A DNA stretch of 64,000 bases. Source: M0108 sp963841065 (GTDB lineage: Bacteria; Pseudomonadota; Gammaproteobacteria; Chromatiales; Chromatiaceae). Both the position numbers and the translations under genes were made by a program. This document shows positions 40,405-48,938 of this stretch, piece by piece; position 1 is the stretch's first letter, and every line of letters starts with the position of its first letter. The notes below the pieces were generated by a model. It saw only the letters and a list, made by a program, of their open reading frames with translations. It did no database searches and was not told where the DNA came from. The stretch is from contig CAWJBI010000044.1 of the NCBI GenBank assembly GCA_963841065.1, forward strand, positions 1-64,000, in the 5' to 3' direction.

Positions 40405-42123
40405 TCAGGCGAGCTCCCTTTCTGGCGAGAGGTGCATCTCGTGATGGCCCTTGCCCGCCTCGATCATGGGGTAAACGTTCTCGGCGGGATCCACCACGAT
40501 ATCCATGAAGACAAAGCGATCCTTCATGGCGAAGGCCTCGCGCATGGCGCCCTCCAGGTCCCCCGGCTGTTCCACCCGCATCCCGACGTGGCCAAAGCTC
40601 TCGCTAAGCTTGACGAAGTCCGGCAGGGCATCGACGTAGGAGTGGGAGTAGCGGCTCTCGTAGAAGAACTCCTGCCACTGGCGCACCATGCCCATGTAGC
40701 CGTTGTTGAGCAGAATGACCTTGATGGGCAGGTCATACTGCTTGCAGGTCGCCATCTCCTGGATGCACATGAGGATGCTGGCCTCGCCAGAGACGCAGGC
40801 CACGGTGGCGTCGGGGAACGCAAGCTGCACGCCCATGGCCGCCGGCAGGCCGAAGCCCATGGTGCCCAGGCCGCCGGAGTTGATCCAGCGCCGCGGCTCG
40901 TCGAAGGGGTAGAACTGGGCGGCGAACATCTGGTGCTGGCCCACGTCGGAGGTCAGGTAGAGACCGCCTTCTGTGACCTTGTAGAGGGTCTCGACGGCAA
41001 ACTGGGGCTTGATGAGCGGGCTGTGGCGATCGTAGGCCAGACATTTGACCCCGCGCCACTCCTCGATCTGCCGCCACCATTCCGCCAGGGCCACCGGGTC
41101 CGGACCCTGCTTGTGCTCCCGGAGAAGGCGCGCCATGTCGGCCAGCACGCTACCCACCGGGCCGACGATGGGGATGTCCACCCGCACGTTCTTGGAGATG
41201 GACGAGGGGTCCACATCCAGATGGATGATCGTGGCGTGGGGGCAAAATTGCTCGATCTTGCCGGTGACGCGGTCATCAAAGCGGGCGCCGATGGCGAAGA
41301 GGACATCCGTCTCATGCATCGCCATGTTGGCCTCGTAGGTGCCATGCATGCCGAGCATGCCCAGGAACCTGGGGTCCGTCATGGGGAAGGCCCCCAGCCC
41401 CATGAGGGTGCTGGTGATGGGGAAACCCGTTTTCTCGACCAGGTCGCGCAGGGCCTGGGAGGCCTCGCCCAGGATGACGCCACCGCCCGTATAGAGCACC
41501 GGCCGCTTGGCCTGGAGTAGCACGTCCACCGCCTTCTTGATCTGCCCCGGGTGCCCCTTCAGCGCCGGGCTGTAGGAGCGCAGCTTGATGTCCTTGGGGT
41601 AGTGGTAGGGGATCTTGATGTTGGGGTCGGTGACATCCTTGGGGATATCCACGAGCACCGGCCCCGGCCGGCCCGACGTGGCAATGTAGAAGGCCTTGCG
41701 GATGGTCAGCGCCAGGTCGTGCACATCCTTGACCAGGTAGTTGTGCTTGACGCAGGGGCGGGTGATGCCGACCGTGTCCACTTCCTGAAAGGCGTCACTG
41801 CCGATCACGGGGGTCGGCACCTGCCCGGACAGGATCACCATGGGGATGGAGTCCATGTAGGCGGTGGCGATACCGGTGACGGCATTGGTGGCGCCCGGTC
41901 CGGAGGTCACCAAGGCGACGCCACAGCGACCGGTGGCGCGGGCATAGCCATCGGCGCCATGGGTGGCGGCCTGCTCGTGGCGGACCAGGATGTGCTTGAC
42001 CTTGTCCTGCTTGAACAAGGCATCGTAGGTATGAAGGACCGCGCCCCCGGGGTACCCGAAGACATACTCCACGCCCTCATCGATCAGCGCCTGAACGATG
42101 ATCTCGGCTCCACTCAGTTCCAA
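40405..42123 (-). CDS. ilvB: Acetolactate synthase large (catalytic) subunit
   Basis: A 572-residue ThDP enzyme, MELSGAEIIVQALIDEGVEY at the start. It has the cofactor-activating glutamate in RHEQAATHGADGYARATG, VLVDIPKDVT, and the ThDP/metal region around VSGEASILMCIQEM and LLNNGYMGMVRQWQ. It condenses pyruvate with pyruvate or 2-ketobutyrate. First gene of ilvBN, divergent from proS with about 250 bases between. The metal-binding motif reads SGEAS where most relatives have GDGS or GEGS. Confidence 0.95.
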   Translation of the reverse strand: MELSGAEIIVQALIDEGVEYVFGYPGGAVLHTYDALFKQDKVKHILVRHEQAATHGADGYARATGRCGVALVTSGPGATNAVTGIATAYMDSIPMVILSGQVPTPVIGSDAFQEVDTVGITRPCVKHNYLVKDVHDLALTIRKAFYIATSGRPGPVLVDIPKDVTDPNIKIPYHYPKDIKLRSYSPALKGHPGQIKKAVDVLLQAKRPVLYTGGGVILGEASQALRDLVEKTGFPITSTLMGLGAFPMTDPRFLGMLGMHGTYEANMAMHETDVLFAIGARFDDRVTGKIEQFCPHATIIHLDVDPSSISKNVRVDIPIVGPVGSVLADMARLLREHKQGPDPVALAEWWRQIEEWRGVKCLAYDRHSPLIKPQFAVETLYKVTEGGLYLTSDVGQHQMFAAQFYPFDEPRRWINSGGLGTMGFGLPAAMGVQLAFPDATVACVSGEASILMCIQEMATCKQYDLPIKVILLNNGYMGMVRQWQEFFYESRYSHSYVDALPDFVKLSESFGHVGMRVEQPGDLEGAMREAFAMKDRFVFMDIVVDPAENVYPMIEAGKGHHEMHLSPERELA

Positions 42124-42319
42124 TTCAGCTAACCTCCATCTGTATGACCACCCCGGGCAGGCCCTTGCCGGCCTGTTCCCGGGTCCGCGCGGCGAGACAG
42201 AAAAGTGGGAGATGTATTAAAGGGTCGAAAAGCTACAGGATAGGACCGGGATCGGTCAAGGACGGCGTGTCGATGGGCGGCCTGTCAATCCGGAAAAACC
42301 CGGTTCGGACCGCCGGGGC

Positions 42320-42348
42320 TTGTCCCGCTGGGGGCGGCTCCCTACAAT
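42320..42348 (+). promoter_or_regulatory. Sigma-70-type promoter of proS
   Basis: TTGTCC at 42320-42325 and TACAAT at 42343-42348 are separated by exactly 17 bases. The -10 box lies 27 bases before the proS ATG, leaving a short leader. Confidence 0.6.
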
Positions 42349-42375
42349 GAAACTCTTTTTCGCCGGGCCCCTCCC

Positions 42376-44103
42376 ATGCGCACATCTCGGTTCCCCCTCC
42401 AGACCCTCAAGGAGACCCCCGCGGACGCGGAGGTGGTCAGTCACCGGCTGATGCTGCGGGCGGGCATGATCCGCAAGCTGGCGGCGGGGCTCTATACCTG
42501 GCTACCCCTGGGGCTGAGGGTCCTGCGCAAGGTGGAGCGGATCGTCCGGGAGGAGATGGACCGGGCCGGGGCCCTGGAGGTCCTGATGCCGGCGGTGCAG
42601 CCGGCGGAGCTGTGGCAGGAGTCCGGGCGCTGGGAGCAATACGGTCCCGAGCTGTTGCGCATCAAGGACCGCCACCAGCGGGAATTCTGCTTCGGCCCCA
42701 CCCACGAGGAGATCATCACCGACCTGGCGCGCCGGGAACTGCGCAGCTACAAGCAGTTACCGGTGAATTACTACCAGATCCAGACCAAGTTCCGCGACGA
42801 GATCCGGCCCCGCTTCGGGGTCATGCGGGCGCGGGAATTCCTCATGAAGGACGCCTACTCCTTCCACCTGGACCGCGACTCCCTGGCCGAGACCTACCAG
42901 GTGATGCACGCTACCTACAGCCGCATCTTCCAGCGCTGCGGCCTGGATTTCCGCCCCGTCCAGGCGGATACGGGCGCCATCGGCGGCCGGGCCTCCCATG
43001 AGTTTCATGTCCTGGCGGAGGCCGGCGAGGACGCCATCGCCTTCTCCACGGTGAGCGACTATGCCGCCAACATCGAGTTGGCGGAGGCCCTGCCCCTGGC
43101 GGCCAGCCTGCCGGCGCCCACCCAGGACAAGCGCCTGGTCCCCACCCCCGGGGCCAGGACCATCCAGGAACTGGTGGACCAGTTCGACCAGCCCATCGCC
43201 CACACGGTCAAGACCCTGGTGGTGGCCGCGGCCGAGGGCAGTGGTGCCCAACTGGTGGCCCTGCTGGTACGCGGCGATCACGAACTCAACCCCGTCAAGG
43301 CCGAAAAGCTGCCCCAGGTGGCCGTGCCCCTGCGGCTGGCGACGGAGGAGGAGATCCGCGCCACCCTGGGCGCTGGCCCCGGCTCCCTGGGGCCCCTGGG
43401 CCTGACTATCCCCTGCGTGGTGGATCGCACCGTGGCGGTCACCGCCGATTTCAGCGCCGGGGCCAACCAGGACGGCCATCACTGGTTCGGCCTCAACTGG
43501 GGGCGCGACCTGCCCCTGCCGGAGGTGGCGGACCTGCGCAGTGTCGTCGAGGGTGACCCCAGCCCGGACGGCCAGGGCCAGATCACCATCGCCCGCGGCA
43601 TCGAGGTCGGACATATCTTCCAGCTGGGACAGAAGTACAGCGCGGCCCTCAAGGCCACCGTCCTGGACGAGGGCGGCCGGGCCCTGACCCTGGAGATGGG
43701 CTGCTACGGCATCGGCGTGTCGCGGGTGGTGGCCGCCGCCATCGAGCAACACCACGACGAGCGCGGCATCATCTGGCCGGAGCCCATCGCCCCCTTCCAG
43801 GTCGCCCTGCTGCCCATGAAGCTGGCCAAATCCTACCGGGTGCGCGAGGCCACCGAGGCCCTCTACCAGGAGCTGACCGCCGCCGGCATCGAGGTCCTCC
43901 TCGACGACCGGGACGAACGCCCCGGCTTCATGTTCGCGGACATGGAACTCATCGGCATCCCCCATCGCCTGGTCGTCGGCGACAAGGGGCTGGACCAGGG
44001 TCTGCTGGAATATAAGGGTCGCCGGGACGCGGAGATGACCCTGGTGCCCATCGGCGAGGTCCTGGGCTTCCTGCGCGAACGCCTAGCGCTGGCCGCCGCC
44101 TGA
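42376..44103 (+). CDS. proS: Prolyl-tRNA synthetase
   Basis: A bacterial-type class II synthetase of 575 residues. Motif 1 is near VEVLMPAVQPAELW..SGRW, motif 2 is FRDEIRPRFGVMRAREFLMK, and motif 3 is GCYGIGVSRVVAAAIEQ. The inserted editing domain that clears Ala-tRNA(Pro) is present between motifs 2 and 3, and the anticodon-binding domain is at the C-terminus (VLLDDRDERPGFMFADMELI). No frame break is present. The start MRTSRFPLQTLKETPADAEV is canonical. Confidence 0.96.
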   Translation: MRTSRFPLQTLKETPADAEVVSHRLMLRAGMIRKLAAGLYTWLPLGLRVLRKVERIVREEMDRAGALEVLMPAVQPAELWQESGRWEQYGPELLRIKDRHQREFCFGPTHEEIITDLARRELRSYKQLPVNYYQIQTKFRDEIRPRFGVMRAREFLMKDAYSFHLDRDSLAETYQVMHATYSRIFQRCGLDFRPVQADTGAIGGRASHEFHVLAEAGEDAIAFSTVSDYAANIELAEALPLAASLPAPTQDKRLVPTPGARTIQELVDQFDQPIAHTVKTLVVAAAEGSGAQLVALLVRGDHELNPVKAEKLPQVAVPLRLATEEEIRATLGAGPGSLGPLGLTIPCVVDRTVAVTADFSAGANQDGHHWFGLNWGRDLPLPEVADLRSVVEGDPSPDGQGQITIARGIEVGHIFQLGQKYSAALKATVLDEGGRALTLEMGCYGIGVSRVVAAAIEQHHDERGIIWPEPIAPFQVALLPMKLAKSYRVREATEALYQELTAAGIEVLLDDRDERPGFMFADMELIGIPHRLVVGDKGLDQGLLEYKGRRDAEMTLVPIGEVLGFLRERLALAAA

Positions 44104-44250
44104 CACCCGCGCGACGGATTTCGTCAGGGCCGCGCCCCGGCCAAGGCGGACCTGAATAGGCCTCCTGATTTCTCGCCCCCGATCCGATCATCACCCCCGG
44201 CCGCCCCTCCTCATGCCAGGGAGCGGCATATAACCCAGGAAATCCTTGCC

Positions 44251-44763
44251 ATGCGACAGGAAGCCTTCAGCTACGACCAGCTACTGCAATGCGGTCGCGG
44301 TGAAATGTTTGGCCCGGGCAATGCCCAACTGCCGACGCCCAACATGCTCATGCTGGACCGCATCGTCAAGATCAGTGACGAGGGCGGCACCTTTGGCAAG
44401 GGCGAGATCCTCGCCGAACTGGATATCCATCCGGATCTCTGGTTTTTTGGCTGCCACTTTCCCGGCGACCCGGTCATGCCCGGCTGCCTGGGCCTGGACG
44501 CCACCTGGCAATTGGTCGGTTTCTTTCTGGGCTGGATCGGGAACCCGGGCCGGGGCCGCGCCCTGGGTGTCGGCGAGGTCAAGTTCACGGGCCAGGTGCT
44601 GCCCACGGCCCAAAAGGTCACCTATCAGATTGATATGAAACGCATCATCAGCCGCAAGCTGGTCCTCGGCATCGCCGATGGCAGCGTCAAGGTGGACGGC
44701 CGGGAGATTTACACCATGAAGGACCTTCGGGTGGGGCTCTTCACCTCCACCGAAGGCTTTTGA
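44251..44763 (+). CDS. fabA: 3-hydroxydecanoyl-ACP dehydratase/isomerase
   Basis: FabA (170 residues) dehydrates 3-hydroxydecanoyl-ACP and isomerises the trans-2 to the cis-3 product, starting unsaturated fatty acid synthesis. The catalytic His lies in FFGCHFPGDPVMPGCLGLD together with the downstream Asp of LDATWQ. It stands alone after proS with 147 bases between them. fabB is not in this window. Confidence 0.95.
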   Translation: MRQEAFSYDQLLQCGRGEMFGPGNAQLPTPNMLMLDRIVKISDEGGTFGKGEILAELDIHPDLWFFGCHFPGDPVMPGCLGLDATWQLVGFFLGWIGNPGRGRALGVGEVKFTGQVLPTAQKVTYQIDMKRIISRKLVLGIADGSVKVDGREIYTMKDLRVGLFTSTEGF

Positions 44764-44800
44764 CGGGCGGCGCTGCCAGCAACCGCCACGGGGCGGGGTC

Positions 44801-45550
44801 TCAGCTCTTGCCGTCCTTGATCATGGTCGCGAGGCGCTTGGGGGGGACATAGCCAGGCACCATCTCGCCGTTTTCGAGGATGATGGCGGGGGTGCCGGAG
44901 ACGCCCAGCTTTTCGCCAAGCTCCATTTGCTCCTTGACCGGGTTATCGCACTTCTTGTCCGGGACCGTCTTGCCGGCCTTAGCGTCCGTGAGGGCGGCCT
45001 TGCGATCATCGGCGCACCAGACGGAGATGGCCTTGTCGAAGGAGGGGGTGCCTACCCCAGAGCGGGGAAAGAAGAGATAGCGGACCTTGATGCCCTCGGC
45101 AAGGTAGCCGTCGATCTCGCCATGCAGCTTGCGGCAGTAGCCGCAGTCAATGTCCGTGAAGACCGTTATAGTGTGGTCGGCCTTGCCCGGGGGCGAGAAG
45201 ATGATCATCTTGTCTTCGCCCAGCTTGTTGACGGCCGCCACCCGCTCCTTGGCCTCCTTCTTGCGCGCCTCCGCCAGCCGCGGCGAGGTCTCCGTCAAGT
45301 CCTCCTTGCTGACCAGATCGATCATGCGGCCCTGGACCATGTAGCGGCCGTCCTTGCTGACGTAGATGACGTCGGAACCCACCAGCACCTCGAACAGGCC
45401 CGGCACCGGCGTCTCGTGGACGCTATCGACCTCGTACTCCGGCAGTATCTTGGCCAGGCTCTTCTTGATGGCTGCGGCATCCGCCGCGGCCTGGGCCGAG
45501 AACAGGGCCAGCATGGCGCCCGCAAGCCCCATCTTGATCATCACATTCAT
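44801..45550 (-). CDS. dsbC: Periplasmic disulfide isomerase DsbC
   Basis: The 249-residue precursor has a signal peptide (MIKMGLAGAMLALFSAQAAA), an N-terminal dimerisation domain (about 25-85) and a thioredoxin-like domain with the active site TDIDCGYCRKLH. The cis-proline loop is GVSGTPAIILENG. The structural cysteine pair (VWCADDRK and DKKCDNPV) is present. It reshuffles wrong disulfides in the periplasm and needs DsbD for reduction. It follows yajQ by 9 bases, suggesting co-transcription. Confidence 0.95.
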   Translation of the reverse strand: MNVMIKMGLAGAMLALFSAQAAADAAAIKKSLAKILPEYEVDSVHETPVPGLFEVLVGSDVIYVSKDGRYMVQGRMIDLVSKEDLTETSPRLAEARKKEAKERVAAVNKLGEDKMIIFSPPGKADHTITVFTDIDCGYCRKLHGEIDGYLAEGIKVRYLFFPRSGVGTPSFDKAISVWCADDRKAALTDAKAGKTVPDKKCDNPVKEQMELGEKLGVSGTPAIILENGEMVPGYVPPKRLATMIKDGKS

Positions 45551-45559
45551 ACGTTAACC

Positions 45560-46042
45560 TCAATCTCTGAAATTGATGTATTTGAGGGGCAAGCCCCAAT
45601 CACCCTCGCGCAGATGCGCGATGGCCTCCTGCAGGTCGTCGCGGTTCTTACCCGACACCCGTAACTGCTCGCCCTGAATCTGGGCCTGGACCTTGAGCTT
45701 GGCCGCCTTGAGGGCCTTGATCATGCTCTTGGCCGTTTCGGTATCGATCCCTTGCTTCAGGCCCACCTCCTGACGCGCCGCGCTCAGGCTGGTTGTGGGG
45801 TCCTTGAGGTCGAGGCTTCCGATATCGACTCCGCGTTTGACCAACTTCTGGCGCAAAATATCCATCATCTGCCGCAACTGGAAATCCCGCTCCGAGGCCA
45901 GCTTGATGACATCGCCGGCCAACTCGAAACTTGCTTTGATACCCTTGAAATCGAATCGGGTCCCCACCTCGCGGTTGGCCTGATCCACCGCATTGCGGAC
46001 CTCCTGCAGGTCCACCTCCGAAACCACATCGAAAGACGGCAT
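45560..46042 (-). CDS. yajQ: YajQ family nucleotide-binding protein
   Basis: A 160-residue cytosolic protein with the family start MPSFDVVSEVDLQEVRNAVD and the paired ferredoxin-like folds (FDFKGIKASFEL; VQAQIQGEQLRVSGKNRDDL). Relatives in Xanthomonas and Pseudomonas bind cyclic di-GMP or act with LysR regulators; others bind RNA. Function here is not shown by the sequence. Confidence 0.93.
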   Translation of the reverse strand: MPSFDVVSEVDLQEVRNAVDQANREVGTRFDFKGIKASFELAGDVIKLASERDFQLRQMMDILRQKLVKRGVDIGSLDLKDPTTSLSAARQEVGLKQGIDTETAKSMIKALKAAKLKVQAQIQGEQLRVSGKNRDDLQEAIAHLREGDWGLPLKYINFRD

Positions 46043-46114
46043 AACGATCTTTTCTCCCCTACCCGACTGCTGAAGGCTGGCTACATTAGAGCAAGGCTTG
46101 CGGCAATGCCAGTC

Positions 46115-47024
46115 TTAGCCCCGCGGATGGTGCTTGGCGTGGAGTTGCTTGAGCCGCTCCCGGGCGACGTGGGTGTAGATCTGGGTGGTGGAGAGGTCGC
46201 TGTGGCCGAGCAGCATCTGCACGACCCGCAGGTCGGCGCCGTGATTGAGCAGATGGGTGGCGAAGGCGTGACGCAGGGTGTGGGGTGACAGCTCCTTCTG
46301 GATACCGGCGGCGAGGGCGTGGCGCTTGATGAGTTGCCAGAAGGCCTGGCGGGTCATGTGGTCGCTGCGTCGGGTGGGAAAGAGGAAGTCGCTGAGCCGG
46401 CCGCCCAGCAGATCCTGGCGCGGACCGCGGGTAAAATCCGCCAGCCAGGCGATGGCCTCCTCGCCCAAGGGCACCAGGCGTTCCTTGCCCCCCTTGCCCA
46501 ACACCCGCACCAGGCCCTGATTGAGACTGACTTCCCCCGGCTTGAGATCGACCAGTTCGGAAACCCGCAGCCCAGTGGCGTAGAGGACCTCCAGCATGGT
46601 GCGGTCGCGATGACCTCGGGGATCTTCGGTATCCGGGGCCCCCAGCAGCCGCTCCACCTCCGCCTCCGTCAGGATTCGGGGCAGGGGGCGACCGAGCCGG
46701 GGGGCATCCACCCGGGCGCTGGGGTCCTCGCGCAGGGTGCCGATGCGCAGCAGGTACTGGTAAAACTGGCGCAGGCAGGACAAGCGCCGCGCCGCCGAGC
46801 GCGGCTTGAGCCCTTGCTAGCGAGAGCCGGGCCAGATAATCGAGCAGATCCAGCCGCGTCGCCCCCGCCAGGCCCAGGCCGCGCTCCGTGGCCAGCCAGG
46901 CGCCAAAGGCCCGCAGATCGGACTGGTAGGCCGCCAGGGTATTGGCGCTCAGCCCCCGCTCCATCCAGAGGGCATCCGCGAAGCCTTCGATGAGGCTATC
47001 CGGGGCGACCGGGGCCTCCTTCAC
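46115..47024 (-). CDS. xerD: Site-specific tyrosine recombinase XerD (frame break)
   Basis: XerD resolves chromosome dimers at dif with XerC. The N-terminal SAM-like domain (VAPDSLIEGFADALWMERGL; SANTLAAYQSDLRAFGAWL) and the catalytic domain are in different frames, joining near 46812. The catalytic domain holds Arg in YATGLRVSELVDL, the HxLRH motif SPHTLRHAFATHLLNHGADL and the nucleophile Tyr in QIYTHVARERL. The GTG at 47024 overlaps the apaH stop (GTGA), which I prefer to a longer upstream frame. The family could be read as XerC, but the sequence around MSCLRQFYQYLLRIG fits XerD better. Confidence 0.88.
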
Positions 47025-47959
47025 CCCTCCGCCCAAGGCAAGGCCTCGTTGAGACATCGGACGCTATAGTAACGGCCGTCCTCCAGACGCAGGGCGGTGA
47101 ACCGGCCGCGATTGGCGCAGCCGGTATCCAGGGGATGGACGAGCAGCTTGCCCGGGCCCGCGCGGCCCAGGCCCTCGCGATCGAGCCGGGCCCAGTGACC
47201 AAAAAGGATGGGGAGACCCTGGCTGGCGCGGCCGGGGACCTGGAACCAGGGCTGGGAACGCCGGGCGCCCTTGCGCTTGCGGCGCTCGCCGTCGAGATCC
47301 AGGCGGCCCGCGCCATCGCACCAGCGCAGTTGGGTGAAGCAGTTGGCGATGTAGCGCAGGCGATCCCAGCCGGCCAGGTCATCGCTCCAGCGCCAGGGTT
47401 TGTGGGGCCCCAACTGATGCAACAGGTCCCCGTAGGCGGGATTTTGCAGCAGGGCCTCCAGTTCGGCGGCGCGGGCCTTGGCGGTCACCAGGTCCCACTG
47501 GGGCGGCAGACCGGCATGGACCATGGCATAGCCAAGTCGTTCGTCGTGGTAGAGCAGCGGCTGGTGGCGCAGCCAGAAGAGGAGTTCCTCGCGATCGTGG
47601 GCCTCGAGGATACTGGCCAGGGTATCCTTTTTGCCGAAGGTCAGGGCGCCGGAGGCCGCGGCCAGGAGATGCAGGTCGTGGTTGCCCAGGACACAGACGG
47701 CGGCGTGACCCAGACCACGCACGAAGCGCAGCAGGCCCAGGGAGTTAGGCCCGCGGTTGACCAGATCGCCCGTAAACCATAGGCGATCGACGGCGGGATC
47801 GAAGTCGATGCGATCGAGGAGGCGCAGCAGGTCATCGAAGCAGCCCTGGACATCGCCAATGGCATAGGTGGCGCCGACCTCGTCCAGCGGCGGCCCCTGG
47901 TTCAGGGGCGAGGCCGCCACCGCGCGGCTGGCCTCCTCGTCCGTCCCCAAGCCCGTCAT
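47021..47959 (-). CDS. apaH: Symmetrical diadenosine tetraphosphatase
   Basis: ApaH (312 residues) splits Ap4A to two ADP and can remove Np4 caps from RNA. The metallophosphatase motifs are YAIGDVQGCFDDLLRL, WFTGDLVNRGPNSLG and VLGNHDLHLLA, with C-terminal FGHWARLDREG. The ATG overlaps the ogt stop (ATGA), which supports this start, giving about 30 residues more than E. coli ApaH before the first motif. Confidence 0.95.
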   Translation of the reverse strand: MTGLGTDEEASRAVAASPLNQGPPLDEVGATYAIGDVQGCFDDLLRLLDRIDFDPAVDRLWFTGDLVNRGPNSLGLLRFVRGLGHAAVCVLGNHDLHLLAAASGALTFGKKDTLASILEAHDREELLFWLRHQPLLYHDERLGYAMVHAGLPPQWDLVTAKARAAELEALLQNPAYGDLLHQLGPHKPWRWSDDLAGWDRLRYIANCFTQLRWCDGAGRLDLDGERRKRKGARRSQPWFQVPGRASQGLPILFGHWARLDREGLGRAGPGKLLVHPLDTGCANRGRFTALRLEDGRYYSVRCLNEALPWAEG

Positions 47960-48519
47960 CCCTCGCCCGCCCCCACCAGGGCCGCGGGGGCGCCCTCATG
48001 GCGCAGCAGCCAGCGCTTGACCTCCAAGCGGCGGCCCGAGACATCCCCTGCGAAGCCCCCCAGCCCATTCTTGGCGATGACGCGATGGCAAGGCACGGCG
48101 ATGAGGCAGGGGTTGGCGCGACAGGCACCACCGATGGCGCGGGCGCTGGTGCCGAGTTGCCGGGCGAGGTCGCCATAAGTCCGGGTTTCACCGGGGGGGA
48201 TGGCTTGCAGGGCGCGCCAGACTCGGTGCTGGAAGTCCGTGCCCCGCGCGGCCAGGGGTAAATTCAAGCCAGTCGCACCCGCGTCAAAATAGCTCGCCAA
48301 GGCCACGCGGATGGTCAGGGGTACCGCCTCGTCGAGGCTCGCGTCATCGGATGGCGCCAGCCCCTCGGGGGCGTTCGGGTCCGGGTCCGCGGCCAGGTTC
48401 AGGCGCACCAATCGCTCCTCCTCCCAGGCAAGGGCCAGGGTCCCCAAGGGGGTCGCCAGAGCGCCGGATTCCACGGCTCCCGAGGTCAGGGTTCCCGATC
48501 GCAACTGCCCTGCTTTCAT
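47956..48519 (-). CDS. ogt: Methylated-DNA--protein-cysteine methyltransferase
   Basis: A suicide repair protein that takes methyl groups from O6-methylguanine onto its cysteine in NPCLIAVPCHRVIAKNG. The helix-turn-helix includes VWRALQAIPPGETRTYGDLA and the Arg finger is in RAIGGACRANP. The ATG at 48519 (MKAGQLRSG) is the likely start; upstream in-frame Mets exist at 48534 and 48606. It begins the ogt-apaH-xerD run in which stops and starts overlap. Confidence 0.92.
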   Translation of the reverse strand: MKAGQLRSGTLTSGAVESGALATPLGTLALAWEEERLVRLNLAADPDPNAPEGLAPSDDASLDEAVPLTIRVALASYFDAGATGLNLPLAARGTDFQHRVWRALQAIPPGETRTYGDLARQLGTSARAIGGACRANPCLIAVPCHRVIAKNGLGGFAGDVSGRRLEVKRWLLRHEGAPAALVGAGEG

Positions 48520-48733
48520 AACGCCTGCTGTCATAACGCTGGTTGAGAGTCGAGCAGTATATACCTTGCCCGTCGATCCTCGGCATGTGGGGGACGGAGA
48601 GGCCATTGCCGACCTCCCCTTCCGCCCTAAATACGGCTCCGTATACGGCGGTTCGGCGAACCCAGACGAGTCATGTCCATGCCGTGCGGAGCGCGAACAG
48701 GCCCTGCTGCCCGAAACAGGTTGACAGGTTCCG

Positions 48734-48748
48734 ATGGCATACCGGGCA
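48734..48748 (+). repeat. Dispersed repeat core, copy C
   Basis: The 15 bases ATGGCATACCGGGCA recur exactly at 62536-62550. The 330-base stretch between ogt and the peroxidase stop holds no gene: it contains this repeat, an imperfect GC-rich segment and the hairpin at 48863. Confidence 0.45.
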
Positions 48749-48862
48749 CACCTAAAGATGCGTGAACGCAGTGAGCCGGATCCTAAGGCCCTTGTCCGCG
48801 CCCAACGATCCCCCGGGATACCCCAAGGTTAGTTCTCCGTTTCTCCATGCATCTCCCAACGG

Positions 48863-48900
48863 CAAGGGCCGCCGGGGGCCGAGGCCCCCAACGGCCCTTG
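48863..48900 (-). terminator. Terminator-like hairpin after the peroxidase gene
   Basis: Arms CAAGGGCCG and GGGGGCC pair with GGCCCCC and CGGCCCTTG around a GA loop, with one 2x2 internal mismatch. It lies 39 bases past the peroxidase stop in the direction of its transcription. There is no clear T-run. Confidence 0.5.
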
Positions 48901-48938
48901 CGTCCTGCTCTGCGCGCTCGACTAACTCCCGATACGCG